Counted from the first letter of the stretch, positions 1 through 12,536 are shown. The stretch is DNA of 64,000 nt from Euclidia mi (GCA_944739405.2 OX123192.2:49776486-49840485), one strand, 5' to 3'. Numbers and translations: made by a program. The notes: generated by a model from the letters alone, not told the origin.

Positions 1-1495
1 AAGACTATGCCCAGGTCTTAGACCTGTATGATGCTGTCTCCAATACTGCGAGACAACTAGTTGCCGATAGGGAAGGGCAACCCGGCCTGAAGCAGGAGCT
101 TCCTAGGTCAGCACCGGGGCTGGTGAGTAGGCTCCCTACTTTGGACCTCCCCCATTTTGATGGCTGCCTAGGAAGCTACCTGGGCTTCGTTAATTTGTTC
201 GACAGCCTGGTCAATGACAGGGCTGACCTTCGGCCAGCACAAAAATTGGCATATTTAATGTCGGTTCTGGATGGGGAGGCTAAGGGCCTCATCCAGCATC
301 TGTCCGTGTCTGACGAGGCGTACCAGACGGCTCGGGACCTAATTACCCGTAGGTACCATAACAAGCGTGACCTCGCCGACACGCATATTGAGCAGATTTT
401 GGGTTTGCCAACGCTCACCCGGGTCTCTGGGTTGCGCACCCAACTTTTGAACCCGCTCTTGGTGGCTATCAACGCACTTAAGTGCCTTGACCTGCCCGTG
501 GACCAATGGTCCTATTTATTGGTGCACATTGTACTGAAAAAGCTGCCTGCCTACCTGAGGTCGTGTTTTGAGCAGCGCTTTGGTGGGGATAGCGCTATCC
601 CCACCAAAGCGTGTAACTAATATAAAATACCCATGTGACCCCCTTTGCTGACCTGGAGAGGTTCCTGGAGGATGAGTGCCGGGTCTTGGACAACTCCGGT
701 GGTGACACGCCGGCTAAGACGCAGCCGCCCAAGGTCAAGGAGCAGGCTCGCGTTCACACCCGAGCCAATGTTGACCGGCGCCCTCCTCGCTTTGCAGTCA
801 CGCAGAGCCCATTGGAGTGCTCCTACTGCAAGGTCACGGGGCACAGAACGGCCAGTTGTAGGGCATTCTTGGACCTGCATGTCGCCTCTCGTAGGCGCAT
901 CGCGAATGCCCGCCGCCTTTGCTTCTCTTGTTTGGGGTCCCACTACCAGCGAGACTGCCCAAATTCTCGCCCCTGTCCTCACTGTGGAGGACAGCATTTG
1001 GACATTCTCTGTATGAATGCCAGAGAGGTTGGCCGCTTGTCCAACCAGCCGACGCCGCGCACGGGCGGGTGTTTTGAAGGTGGCAGCCGAGGCTCACCGG
1101 CGCGTAGCTGAGAGTCGCCTCGCTCAATTGATCGCCACTCACCCCGCTTGGAGAACCGTAGCGTGCGCACGCCTCCTCTCTTTCGCGCACCTGAATGTGC
1201 TGTTCAGCGTCACCAGCACCATCATTGCTGCCCCAGGTTTTCCCCTCCTTTGGCGGAGCAACTTGACTCGCGCCCACCTCATCTTGGGCGCGTGCGTCAT
1301 TATGACCCCCCACAGATGGCGCGCGGATCAAGTCATCGCGCCTCTGAGGACTTCAAGCCGCACCCTCGTTTTGACTTGCCTGGTCCTGGCCAACGGTCGC
1401 CGCCCAGGCAACAATAGGTCATTGACCCCTGCCCTATAACGCCAACCTCCCCCATTGAGACCGTTATCCTACCAACGGTTGCTGTTAGGGTTTTA
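1..1495 (+). pseudogene. BEL/Pao LTR retrotransposon gag-protease fragment
   Basis: A reading frame is open from about base 4 to the stop at 618-620. It reads as the conserved gag core of BEL/Pao elements (DUF1759 type: LPTLDLPHF, then QKLAYLMSVLDGEAK, then DLITRRYHNKR). Coding resumes at about 635 in another phase (FADLERFLEDECR) and carries three zinc knuckles: CSYCKVTGHRTASC, CFSCLGSHYQRDC and CPHCGGQHLDILC. These bind nucleic acid in family members. The first frame is broken where about 38 extra bases sit at 605-642, next to a perfect palindrome. After 1111 the frame is degraded, but a stretch near 1441-1495 (ending ILPTVAVRV) resembles the linker into the protease. The copy then stops abruptly at a different repeat, and it also runs off the left edge. 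No reverse transcriptase or LTR is visible. It is a dead fragment; family assignment is firm. Confidence 0.8.
576..611. repeat. Perfect 36-bp palindrome inside BEL gag fragment
   Basis: Bases 576-593 are the exact reverse complement of 594-611 (half-site CGCTTTGGTGGGGATAGC). The right half includes extra bases that break the gag frame, so it may have arisen by fold-back copying of the left half. Confidence 0.9.
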
Positions 1496-1506
1496 TTTTA
1501 GGGTTA

Positions 1507-1892
1507 CATTTTACATCTCTAGTCAGTCGTAAAAACTTAAAAAGCAGACAGTGTGACTTTAGAATTTATAATATACAATTACTTATATTCATGCAAAAAT
1601 TATGAATTTACCCTATTTTTAGGGGAAAGACGTTGTTACTGGCAACTCTATAGTGGCGTCTATGTGCGTGATGCAGCAAGTCAACACAGCACAGTTCCGC
1701 ACACATAGCGAATTTTCGGCTTAACTTCTGAGCTCGCGTTGTTTGAATACTGACTTTCTGTAGGTAATAATTCAATGAGATTTACAGATTTTTATTTTAG
1801 TATTAGATTTTCACAAATATATGCTTCCTATCGTGTAGATATTTAAAAAATATTTTTTTTCTACGAAATTTAGATACAAGCCCGGTTTCCAC
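1507..1892 (+). repeat. Inverted-repeat copy 1, paired with 12187-12536
   Basis: This segment matches 12187-12536 in reverse complement over its whole length, apart from about 36 extra bases here (around 1585-1620) and scattered substitutions. Shared landmarks are ATTTTACATCTCTAGTCAGTC at the left end, GTGCGTGATGCAGCAAGTCA in the middle and AGCCCGGTTTCCAC at the right end. The left end includes the terminal bases of the hAT element that lies beside the other copy, so the duplication seems to have happened after the hAT inserted. A 22-base relic of the same repeat (TTCTGTAGGTAATAATTCAATG) recurs at about 14448. No coding potential or class could be assigned. Confidence 0.8.
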
Positions 1893-4337
1893 CAGTCATG
1901 TTACATCTCGCACAACAGAAGTCCATCGGGATGCCATTACATGTTTCACATTTTCAGCACACGCAAAAAAATTCCACACCCAAGTTATTTTTGATTAATT
2001 TCTTAAAATAACTACTTAATAACTTTTGACTAGTACTAGGGTGCCGCTTACTAGTCAGAAGATATGACATAATATCAGCTTTTCCACCGAGCGACTGACA
2101 TCTGATTTGATAAGTACGATATCCAATATAAATAACAATCAACTAAACCTTGAATAAAAATTAAATTAGGTCCTTAACTTTTCTCTATTGATCAAATATC
2201 GTAAATTAGAACACCTAGACTATCTTATATCACAGCAACCTCCTAACTGTAAAATAAAGGTCCTAATTTAATTTTGTATTAAATATTAACTCTGTCCTTG
2301 GTCAAAGCTGGGAAAAATAATCTTATAAAAATTCAGAGCCGCAATTTTTTATTCTTAATCTTGTTTGAGAACAAAAATTAAGGCTACGCAAATATTAACC
2401 AAAATTATTTATGCTAATCAACGAACTGTTGAAGAACTAATCTGAATGAATTAATAAATTTGAAATCTACTGGTCTTCATAACTGACTAGCTGGAGCCTG
2501 TGGCTTTACTTGGGCTCTGTGATATGTGCAGCAGAGCTCATTTTCAATTGGGAAGGCGAAATGGTGATTTATAATTTTAATCACATAATATCTTGATTGT
2601 GACAGCTTGACCAAGGACAAGGAGGAGAGGAGCTCTCAGATAATTTCAAAGTAAAGTATAACAGTATCTATACTATTATCTTTATTTCATTTTTATTGCT
2701 ATATTTGAAATAACAATGAATACGAATTTTGGCACACGTGAATTCTCAAGGCACCTTTGGCTCGTTGCGGTTTAAGACCAGGCATTCCGAAATATGTTTT
2801 GCGTAAGCTCCGCCTTTTCTCCCCGCTAGCAGCCCCGGGCCGCCACTTCACCCCGCAGCTCGCCGCTGCGCGAGGTGAATGAATGTCTCGCTACGCGGGC
2901 TTCGATTGGAGTAGAGAAGACTTTATGTATTTAATATTTTTTTGTATTATGAATAGTTATTTATGATATGATAATAAATTGACTAAAATATACCATAAAA
3001 GGCAGAAATATGAATAATTCAATTGATTTATGCGACATGTTGTAGTTGTTGTCAAAGCCATAGGCTGTGAAATCTTGTTTCAGAATGTCTTATGACTAAT
3101 TTATTTTATGTTTATTAATAATATGTTTCTTTTTATGCTACTTTCATACATCAACGGACACGAAATAACAAATATGTGGATCACACAGTGTTGTCTCAGG
3201 TAGGAATCGAACCTATGACCACGTCGTAATGCCAAGTGCCAAGAAGACCCCTGAAATCACTATGCCATGCGTGCATATTATGACATAAAAAGAGAAGTTC
3301 TTATTTATAATTTACTAATATCTAGGTAATTACAACGGCTACGTTACATTGATATTACAATGTAACTCACTTATTATATTACAATAATCAACGATTATAA
3401 AACGGATTGCATTTTTCTTGGGGTGCGGCTTTGACGTCGTTCCGAAGGTGTCATAGGCGGCGCCTATAAAAATCACGCCTTTTTAAGATTAATTAAGGTG
3501 TTTATTTTAAATTGTCTTTCAGGATATATACCACGTACGATATATACCTTTATATGAAGTAACCGATATGTCGGCACTGTTGCAAGCGCCATGTTTACGG
3601 ATATACATAATGTACGGATGTACACGCTTATACCTCCTTCCTACCAAACGGAGACGAATGTTTTAAAACAGTTTTAAGTTCAACCTAATTACAACCATGA
3701 TACCTAGTAATAAAGTCACAAATCGTAAAACTGGTATCTAATACTTACGACCAATCGTCGAAAATTTGCGGCATAAACGGCTGTATCTTTTTAATGCATA
3801 GACTTAGAACAGATTTTTAGTCTATTGTCCAAGGGACAGAAGAACTGAGTATTTGGTATACATTTCAGTTTATTACCTCTACGCGTTCCTGGGGAAAAAG
3901 TAAAAAAACACGGCGATGTAGGTATTTCGAGCTCGCTCTTCCAAATAAATAAAGTTAAAAAAAAAATTCGTAATGATTGACCAATATAATTATGATTTTA
4001 ATTTTCGTAAGACAAAGAGTAAACATTACATTACAAACAAGGACATGTAAACATCTTTATATGTATATTTCTTGAGTGCGTGTGTACGTCACTGAACTCC
4101 TCCTAAGCGACTGGACCGATATTGATGAAATTTTTTGTGTGTGCTCAAGGGGACTTGAGAATGGTTTACCATGCGCTACGATCGCAGTGTTAAATCTATA
4201 TTAATAAACTCGTACGAGTGTCTATTTTTTTAAGCAAAAAAAAATATTTCGTTTCCAAGGTATTATTTTCGCGTACTATGACTTGGCATGATGTGCAAAA
4301 CGAGTAGATTTCGGCTTGGTGATGGGTCTTGTGACAC
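1893..4337. other. AT-rich intergenic DNA, no gene seen
   Basis: No supported coding region. A short GC-rich patch lies at about 2810-2900 (ACTTCACCCCGCAGCTCGCC, GCTACGCGGGC). Sequence at 4075-4200 (CTGAACTCCTCCTAAGCGAC, then GGACCGATATTGATGAAATT) resembles a widespread lepidopteran non-coding repeat. The small minus-strand open frame at 1954-2142 has no recognisable features. Confidence 0.5.
3150..3290 (-). repeat. tRNA-like SINE head relic
   Basis: On the minus strand a B-box-like GGTTCGATTCCTACC (rc of about 3199-3213) follows an A-box-like TGGCATAGTGATTTCAGG. This arrangement is typical of tRNA-derived SINEs. It does not fold into an intact tRNA, and no target duplication was found. Confidence 0.4.
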
Positions 4338-4525
4338 ACTGTATATCATATATCATATAACATACCTATAACATATAGCATATAACATACAACATATAAC
4401 ATATAATATAAACATATAACATTACATATAACTTATAACATATATAACGTATGACTTACGTCATATGACAAATAATATAACATATATGATATATTACATA
4501 CGACATATGACATATAAACTTAGGT
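4338..4525. repeat. AT-rich simple repeat (CATATAA/ACATATA type)
   Basis: Imperfect reiteration of ACATATAACATATA-like heptamers and octamers over about 190 bp. It is low complexity and has no coding content. Confidence 0.8.
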
Positions 4526-4740
4526 ATTATAAAGATAAAAACATATAAACCTACATACCTACCGGCCTTCAAATTACATCTAATATGTTGCCCTACAAAG
4601 TTCTATATCTTTCACTGAAAGTTCCATTCAAATCTGTTTAGCCATTTCAAGGATTACCCCGAAAAAACAGCAAGACAGACAACTTTAAAAAGAAAAACTT
4701 TGGATCGTGTAAAATAGTCTTATACGTATAATTAAAAAAA

Positions 4741-5515
4741 TGGGCAAGTGCGAGTCGGACTCGCGCACGAAGGGTTCCATACCATCATCTATAAAAGGAA
4801 ATCACGTATGTTGTATGCATACTTAAATATATTTTAGGTTTCTACCTGTTTATTAAAGGCCACACGGCACAATTTTACCACTGATCAAATTTTCAATCGA
4901 ATTGGCTTTGCCCGTCTACACGACACAATCAAATCACTGATTTTCATTCCGTCCACCCGATTGGTTAAAATCTGGTGGATTTCATCAAGTGATTTAGTCA
5001 AGTTGGACGTAAAATTGTGCCGTGTAGCAAGGCCTTAAGATCAAGTAACAAATTGCTTAAAAATTACGTTTGGTGTATGGGCGCCCTCTTTAATATTTCT
5101 TTTTTTATTTAATAATTTATTTTGAAAGATAATATTCAACTACATATTCTGTGAAAATTTTAAGCGTCTACCTGTTACCGTTAGTAATATTGAGCAAAAA
5201 AAATCTTTTGACTCCCCATTTATTAAAATCGGTTCAGTAGTTTAGGCGCTACGCTGGAACATACAAACATATATACATAGACTGCCAAAAATATTACCCT
5301 TCCTTTTGGCTTCGCCGTAGTCGGGTAAAAATACGAAAAAAACACGTTTAATGTATGGGACCTCCCTTAATATTTTCTTTTTTTATTATTATTACAATTT
5401 GTTGTTATAGCACCAACGGAAATACATAATTTGTGAAAATTTCAGCTTTCTAGCTATCACGGTTTATGAGATACAGCCTGGTGACAGACAGACAGCGGAG
5501 GCTTAGTAATAGCAT
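4741..5515 (+). repeat. Interspersed lepidopteran-type non-coding repeat
   Basis: The head reads GTGCGAGTCGGACTCGCGCA followed by CGAAGGGTTCC. The far end includes GTTTATGAGATACAGCCTGG and TGACAGACAGACAGCGGAG. I recognise these as parts of a repeat scattered through many lepidopteran genomes, but cannot name the family. Related pieces occur at 11800-11828 (GGTACGGAACCCTAAAAA) and, in the opposite orientation, at 36350-36440. Internal material at 4855-5035 and 5280-5330 may be separate insertions. Confidence 0.5.
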
Positions 5516-6003
5516 AGATAAATATAATACTTTACAGTACAGATGCCACAAGTCGTCCATAAAAATTGGCCACGTTAGATCCTTAATATTAGACCTTTAT
5601 TTTTATAAGTACTCGTTAATACCGTAAATAATACAACAGATGGCGCTAGCGACGAAAAAATGGGAGTCGATGGTAGCGACATCTTACGTCTCATTTTGTA
5701 AGCAATGTTATTTTAAATTAATAAGAAGAGATGGCGCTATAATAAAAAAAGCATTCTGTCTAAAATGTTAACAATATTATGATATTTCACCTTGTCACCC
5801 AAGTGTGCCTCATTTCAAGGTTATAACACGATCAACCGATCTAGTAGGTACCTATTTTACGTATGTACCGGTGGCGTTAAAACATCTAGCGATATTTTTA
5901 TGACTTCGTGTCTTTCCGTTCAAAATTTGGAATGCACTTTGTACACTGTTCCATAAAGCTGATATTTGACATATGTTACGGTAACATTGAAATGGTGCAG
6001 TGA

Positions 6004-8082
6004 TGAATGACCTTGTGAATGCACCTTGGTCTGATGATGAAGCCGGAAGATGGTCACAGGAACTCCTAAACTACACGTGATAAACTAGTACCGCCTTATT
6101 ACAAAACATGGACTAAATCAAAATGAAAGGTTTAGTACAAAACTTATCTGCGTGAATTTGATTATACGTGCACTATAGACAGATTTTTGTGAAACTATTG
6201 ACACTATAATTCGTTAGAAGTAATGTTGAATACAAATAAATAATTATCTTTGTCAAAAAGTCTTTTTAAACATCCTCCATCAAGGTCTAAACCTGGTATT
6301 ATATTTAGAACTTGCTTTGTAATAAGACCCATAGTGTTTGGGCTCGTTTGAATAGACTTGACAAAACCTATGACCTTGTGAGGTTGCCTTGGTCTGATGT
6401 TGAAACCGGAAGGTAGTCACAGGAACTCCTAAACTACACATGATAAAGTAGTAGTGTTTGGGCTCGTTTGAATAGACTTGACAAAACCTATGACCTTGTG
6501 AGGTTGCCTTGGTCTGATGTTGAAACCGGAAGGTAGTCACAGGAACTCCTAAACTACACATGATAAACTAGTAGTGTTTGGGCTCGTTTGAATAGACTTG
6601 ACAAAACCTATGACCTTGTGAGGTTGCCTTGGTCTGATGATGAAACCGGAAGGTAGTCACAGGAACTCCTAAACTACACATGATAAACTAGTAGTGTTTG
6701 GGCTCGTTTGAATAGACTTGACAAAACCTATGACCTTGTGAGGTTGCCTTGGTCTGATGATGAAGCCGGAAGGTGGTCACAGGAACTCCTAAACTACACA
6801 TGATAAACTAGTCGTGTTTGGGCTCGTTTGACAAGACTTGACAAAACCTATGACCTTGTGAGGTTGCCTTGGTCTGATGATGAAGCCGGAAGGTGGTTAC
6901 AGGAACTCCTAAACTACACATGATAAACTAGTCGTGTTTGGGCTCGTTTGACAAGACTTGACAAAACCTATGACCTTGTGAGGTTGCCTTGGTCTGATGA
7001 TGAAGCCGGAAGGTGGTCACAGGAACTCCTAAACTACACATGATAAACTAGTCGTGTTTGGGCTCGTTTGATAAGACTTGACAAAACCTATGACCTTGTG
7101 AGGTTGCCTTGGTCTGATGATGAAGCCGGAAGGTGGTCACAGGAACTCCTAAACTACACATGATAAACTAGTAGTGTTTGGGCTCGTTTGAATATATTTG
7201 ACAAAACCTATGACCTTGTGAGTTTGCCTTGGTCTGATGATGAAGCCGGAAGGTGGTCACAGGAACTCCTAAACTACACATGATAAACTAGTCGTGTTTG
7301 GGCTCGTTTGAATAGATTTGACAAAACCTATGACCTTGTGAGGTTGCCTTGGTCTGATGATGAAGCCGGAAGGTGGTCACAGGAACTCCTAAACTACATA
7401 TGATAAACTAGTCGTGTTTGGGCTCGTTTGACAAGACTTGACAAAACCTATGACCTTGTGAGGTTGCCTTGGTCTGATGATGAAGCCGGAAGGTGGTCAC
7501 AGGAACTCCTAAACTACACATGATAAACTAGTCGTGTTTGGGCTCGTTTGACAAGACTTGACAAAACCTATGACCTTGTGAGGTTGCCTTGGTCTGATGA
7601 TGAAGCCGGAAGGTGGTCACAGGAACTCCTTAACTACACATGATAAACTAGTCGTGTTTGGGCTCGTTTGACAAGACTTGACAAAACCTATGACCTTGTG
7701 TGGTTGCCTTGGTCTGATGATGAAGCCGGAAGGTGGTCACAGGAACTCCTTAACTGCACATGATAAACTACTAGTGTTTGGGCTCGTTTGACAAGACTTG
7801 ACAAAACCTATGACCTTGTGTGGTTGCCTTGGTCTAATGATGAAGCCGGAAGGTGGTCACAGGAACTCCTAAACTACACATGATAAACTAGTAGTGTTTG
7901 GGCTCGTTTGAATAGATTTGACAAAATCTATGGACCTTGTGAGGTTGCCTTGGTCTGATGATGAAGCCGGCAGGTGGTCACTGAAACTCCTAAACTACAC
8001 ATGAGAAACTAGTAGTGTTTGGGCTAGTTTGAATAGACTTGACAAAACTTGTGAGGTTGCCTTGGTCTGATGGTCGGTGGTC
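6004..8082. repeat. 120-bp satellite array (14 full units plus partials)
   Basis: A 120-bp unit starting GTGTTTGGGCTCGTTTG repeats from about 6334 with starts at 6334, 6454, 6574 and so on to 7894, then a partial unit from about 8015. Not one base of indel separates the 14 starts. Units also contain TTGACAAAACCTATGACCTT and GGTCACAGGAACTCCTAAAC. A lone diverged unit at about 6004-6095 precedes the array. Early units carry GATGTTGAAACCGG and later ones GATGATGAAGCCGG, so homogenisation is local. Because 120 is divisible by 3, open frames run through the array (for example 6280-6561 on the minus strand), but they are a by-product of periodicity. Confidence 0.95.
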
Positions 8083-8690
8083 CCAGGGTCTGTGGTGCAT
8101 TCTACAGATAATATAATAGGTACATTACTATACTAGGTGGTGCTTTCCTTTGAGTTCTGCTTCGTGAAAATCGTTATTCTTTATTTGTATTATTATATTC
8201 TTAATTAAATTGGTATTCAGGCGAAATTAATGTAACCTAAGTGGCGAACCCCTGGCGAAGCGAACGTCGAGATTGCAAAAGGGGAATAGGTAGGTAACTA
8301 TTAAAATGTAGAAATGAAACAACAGTTCATTTTATTTATGAAACCATGATACCTCGTCAACTAACAAAAAATCTTGCAAAAACGTTGGATTTTTTTCTCT
8401 TCAACTTTCACGGGAACGAAGTCGCGCGCAAAAGCTAGTCATTACAATTGGTTTATTAATTCGGCCTTACAAGCAAGTTATGCAAACGTGCAAGTTAGTT
8501 ATTTAGATAATTAACTCAAATCCAGATGTTGGCAAATTAATATTTTTAAATTGATAAATTAGGTCGTTTTTTATTCCTTCATTAAAGTGGATAAACAGAA
8601 TTAGATAAAAAACTAAATTTAACTATTATAAAATCATTTATTTTGTAGGATTCGTAATTTTGAAGTTGATTGTAACGATTTTTTTTTAAA

Positions 8691-8935
8691 TACTTGCAAG
8701 ACTTTCAAAGTATTTCTTACTTGAATTAAACGTACGCGATCGCGTCTCGCGTTTTGCCGATCCACGATCGTAACGGAGTACTTTTACTTTCATGGGATAT
8801 TATTCCTTACCGCCATACATTTACGGAACTTTGTCGCGCAAAACACTAAAATATTTGCAACACTTTCAAAGTATTTTTTACTTGAACGTACGCGAACACG
8901 TTTCGCGTATTACCGACTCCCGACCGTAACGTAGT
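8691..8935 (+). repeat. Imperfect 160-bp-period tandem duplication
   Basis: CTTTCAAAGTATTTCTTACTTG, then CGTACGCG, TTTCGCG/TCTCGCG, and CGATCGTAACG or CGACCGTAACG recur with a spacing of about 160 bp (first unit from 8691, second from 8851). The intervening TTACGGAACTTTGTCGCGCA recurs in the 10.4 kb fold-back, so these belong to one repeat family. Confidence 0.65.
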
Positions 8936-10350
8936 AGGGTAAATACGCTAAATGTCGGTGTCGCTAAATATCCTTACGGTTTTTCTGTTTTGGAATCGGT
9001 CTGGCACCATCAATTTGCAACGAAAGGATAGCTTCCGATGCGGTTTTGGATAGTTTGATAAATCTATTTCATGTTTATGGGCATAAGGTTGACATTTCTA
9101 CTACAAGGAAAAAGTACTAAGGTTTATATGCGTCGAGAACGAAAAAACCCTAAAGTCGGCCATTCACGGGCCATGGTCGGTCGCGTTTTTCCCAAATATC
9201 GGCCGGGTATAGGATGTTTTAAATTAAGACGGATAAATATTATTAATGTGATTTATTTTGGCAGGAGTCTCACTAAGTATACGTTATTAATCGTATTTGT
9301 TTAATAGTAGGTAAAGTATTTTTTTATTTGCACTTAAATAACGTTAGGTAAGTATTACAATTTATAACAAAGTAAACATCAAAATAATTATAATTAGTTC
9401 TGGATATCTTTTCAAAAATAATTCATACCATTTTTGGCCCAGAGTATCATTATTGAATATATTTATATTTTTAAGCTACGTAATTAACATGGGTTAAGGT
9501 AGCAAGTTCCAAAGAGCAATTTATATCTTATATTTCCATACCATAATAAGCTAATATAAATTTTTTCAATAATATCAACTCTTACATTTACACTTAACTC
9601 TTTATATTATAAATAAATAAACGTATAATAAATATTTAATTTTGAGAAAATAAGAAAAGTAATCAGTCTGTATAGTTGGGCTCGAATTCAAGGCTGGTCG
9701 ACATTACGATCTTTAATGTTTCTAAAGCCAGCCTCTATTTTGTGTACATTATTTCTCGAGATTCAACTATTATCACCCCGGCCGGTATTTGGCGATTAAA
9801 CGTAAAATAGATTTATTTGCCTATATGCGTTGCAAATTCTCTAATTAAGCCAATGGAATTAGTACAATTGGAAATTATAAAACAGACTGCATTTACTTTT
9901 AGTCGGCCACGGCCGAGAATCCGGTTTTAATTCAAAATTGGTATTCTATTGGCGGCCTCCTATTTTCCCTTAAAACAATACGTTAAACACTGAAAAATCT
10001 ATCTCAAAATATAGTAAAAATCACTAATAACTAATAATAATGCTTAAAACAATAAAAAAGGAATGTCTGACCGTTCTAATATCAATCCCCGAAGTGTGGG
10101 TATTCACAGCAAGTAAGGTACTTTAAATATGAAATTGACGCTTCGACGGCGCAATCGCTACTGACGCTCAGTGTGCGAAGAGTGTGTAACGTAATCGGAA
10201 AGTAACGGTTGTACATATAGATTATGAACTAAGATTGTAATTCGAGTGGCAAATTTGTAACTTCAATACGTTTTAAATGAACGCAAGCCGAAAATGTGCA
10301 GACGGCCGAAGTTTGGGAAGGGGCCGACGTATGGCGTATTTACCCTACAG

Positions 10351-10522
10351 ATACTTTTATGAAATAATATTCCTTACTGCCATACATTTACGGAACTTTA
10401 TCGCACAAAACACTAAAATACTTGAAAGTATTTTGAGTACTCAGGAATATAAAACTTGCAAGGTTTTGCGCGACAAAGTTCCTTAAATATATGGTAGTAA
10501 GGAATAAATTTCCATGAAAGTA
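10351..10522. repeat. Imperfect fold-back (inverted repeat)
   Basis: ATTCCTTACTGCCATACATT at 10369 and its continuation TACGGAACTTTATCGCACAA pair with the reverse complement of 10463-10505. Weaker pairing extends the arms to about 60 bp. The spacer is about 50 bp. Related sequence is tandemly duplicated at 8.7-8.9 kb. It may be a fold-back or MITE-like element; no target duplication was found. Confidence 0.65.
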
Positions 10523-11934
10523 TTTAGAAAAGTCCATTACCAAATTTTGCGATAAACATCCTTACTCATATTAATATAAGGTTTATTTTTCAATACAAAC
10601 TTGCATTACCAGGGCGTCACACGAAGTTTTCTATACTCGAGTGCCCAAAAACTTGCAAGTATATTGATACCTGGTTTTCGACCCTGGTATTTTTATAGAG
10701 ACGCACTTGGTGTACTTGGTACGCGATTTTGCAATTGTGCGACTCATGAAGTCATGACTATCGGCATAGATAAATTTAATACTATACCTATCGGGAACCA
10801 AGCGAATGAGTTCTAGACTTCTAGAGAAGTCGGCTATCAAAGTTTAAAAATGCGTTTTGTTTTTTTCATTAGCTTGATTTACAACATACTCAACATCAAC
10901 TGTTTATTAGTTGCTATTGTCTGTTCAAGATACCTACGAAAAAAATAAAAGGTAAAAAATATACAGTATCATTTATGAATTGAAGGGACAGGCGTATTTT
11001 TGTAAATCTAACTGCATCTTTCGCTTGGAGTATTTAACTTAAATCTACTTTTGTTGCGAAGGCGACATTAAGAGAACCATTTTATGGTTTGTTTACATTT
11101 TATTTTTTCGTATCTTGAACAGACTATAGGTAGACCCTATAAATGTAACCTATAAATGTAAGACGCATATTGATTAACATAATTTATGAAAATTTATTAT
11201 ATAATACTACTACAAACACAGTAAGTTTTTATTATGTATAAAATTTAAATTACACTACTTTTACGTACTTAAATGTAAAAACAAAACGCAATCGCTCGAC
11301 TAGGTACCTATACAGGTACTTTTTAAAATAAATGCTCATGGCCGTTCATTGGTTAACGTAATATCTTACTTTTTCAAATATTTGATGTTTATTTAATAAA
11401 TATTTGTTTATTTTACCATCTACAGATTAATACCAAATTAAATAAAAATAAATATATACATACGTAAAAGCGCCATCTATGAATGCCGAGTGAAAGTTAA
11501 CTCATTGTAACGTTTTACTACAAGCTAGTACGTATTTTGGCCACCAGAGCAACGAAGTGCACATCATATTTTTCAAAAATATTCATATTCAATTAAATGT
11601 TTCATTTTTTTATTTAATCGTAATAAAGGGATTTTTTAATTAATAAATATCATATTTTAGAACTTTATTTTCTTATTTATCATTTATGCATGAAAGTTAT
11701 CAATAAAAATCGATACTAGTAAAGCCATCTGTTGAGAGAGTTAAGAATGACGGAAAACGTTCTAAGGAATGAGACCCCATGGTAATAGGGTACCGTTTTT
11801 ACCTTTTAGGTACGGAACCCTAAAAAGACTTAGTTATTTTGAAATCACAGAGATACACTTGAATTTTGTTTATATGGTTAGTTTACTATAGATTCATATT
11901 CCACACGAATGAAGTCGCGAGTATCGGATAATAC

Positions 11935-12134
11935 TAATATATAAAGCTGAAGAGTTTGTTTGTTTGCTTGAACGCGCTAATCTCGGGAACTACTAGTCCG
12001 ATTAGAAAAAGCGTTTTCAGTGTTAGATAGCCCACTTATCGAGGAACGCTAAAGGCTATGCAACATCACGCTATGAGCCACGGGAGAGGAACAGTAGCCT
12101 TAAATAACGCGGGTGTAACCGCGGGCCAAACTAG
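11935..12134 (+). mobile_element. Short Helitron-like non-autonomous element
   Basis: The stretch starts near TACTAATATATAAAGC, contains GCGCTAATCTCGGGAACTAC and GTGTTAGATAGCCCA, and ends GCGGGCCAAACTAG followed by T. A CTAG end followed by T is what Helitron 3' ends look like. The body matches a repeat type common in insects. The 5' TC is not clear here. Confidence 0.45.
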
Positions 12135-12186
12135 TGTTTAAATAAAGAAAATTGGCGATCACGGCGAGCAAGTGTGGCCGGTAACC

Positions 12187-12536
12187 GTGGAAACCGGGCT
12201 TGTATCTAAATTTCGTAGAAAAAAAATATTTTTTAAATATCTAATCGATAGGAAGCATATATTTGTGAAAATCTAATACTAAAATAAAAATCTGTAAATC
12301 TCATTGAATTATTACCTACAGAAAGTCAGTATTCAAACAACGCGAGCTCAGAAGTTAAGCCGAAAATTCGCTATGTGTACGGAACTGTGCTGTGTTGACT
12401 TGCTGCATCACGCACATAGACGCCACTATAGAGTTGGCAGTAACAACGTCTTTCCCCTAAGTAATTGTATATTATAAATTCTAAAGTCACACTGTCTGCT
12501 TTTTTAGTTTTTACGACTGACTAGAGATGTAAAATG
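12187..12536 (-). repeat. Inverted-repeat copy 2, paired with 1507-1892
   Basis: Reverse complement of the copy at 1507-1892, starting GTGGAAACCGGGCTTGTATC. It lacks about 36 bases present in copy 1. Its right end runs into the left terminus of the hAT element at 12522. Confidence 0.8.

Larger units (their letters stand above)
8083..12186. other. AT-rich intergenic DNA with fragmentary repeats
   Basis: No supported gene. A Helitron-like 3' end occurs at about 8410-8439 (AAGTCGCGCGCAAAAGCTAG followed by T). There is a 160-bp tandem duplication near 8.7-8.9 kb and a fold-back near 10.4 kb (both listed). The open frames at 9071-9304, 10277-10486 and 10601-10816 lack domains and overlap repeats. 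A repeat tail ending GGTACGGAACCCTAAAAAG lies at 11808-11828. Confidence 0.5.

Noticed and set aside
6280..6561. Minus-strand open frame in the satellite
   Set aside because: It repeats itself with the 120-bp unit, which is divisible by 3; periodicity explains it.
6334..8070. Direct repeats considered as a CRISPR-like array
   Set aside because: The whole 120-bp unit is repeated with no unique spacers, in a eukaryotic setting; it is a satellite.
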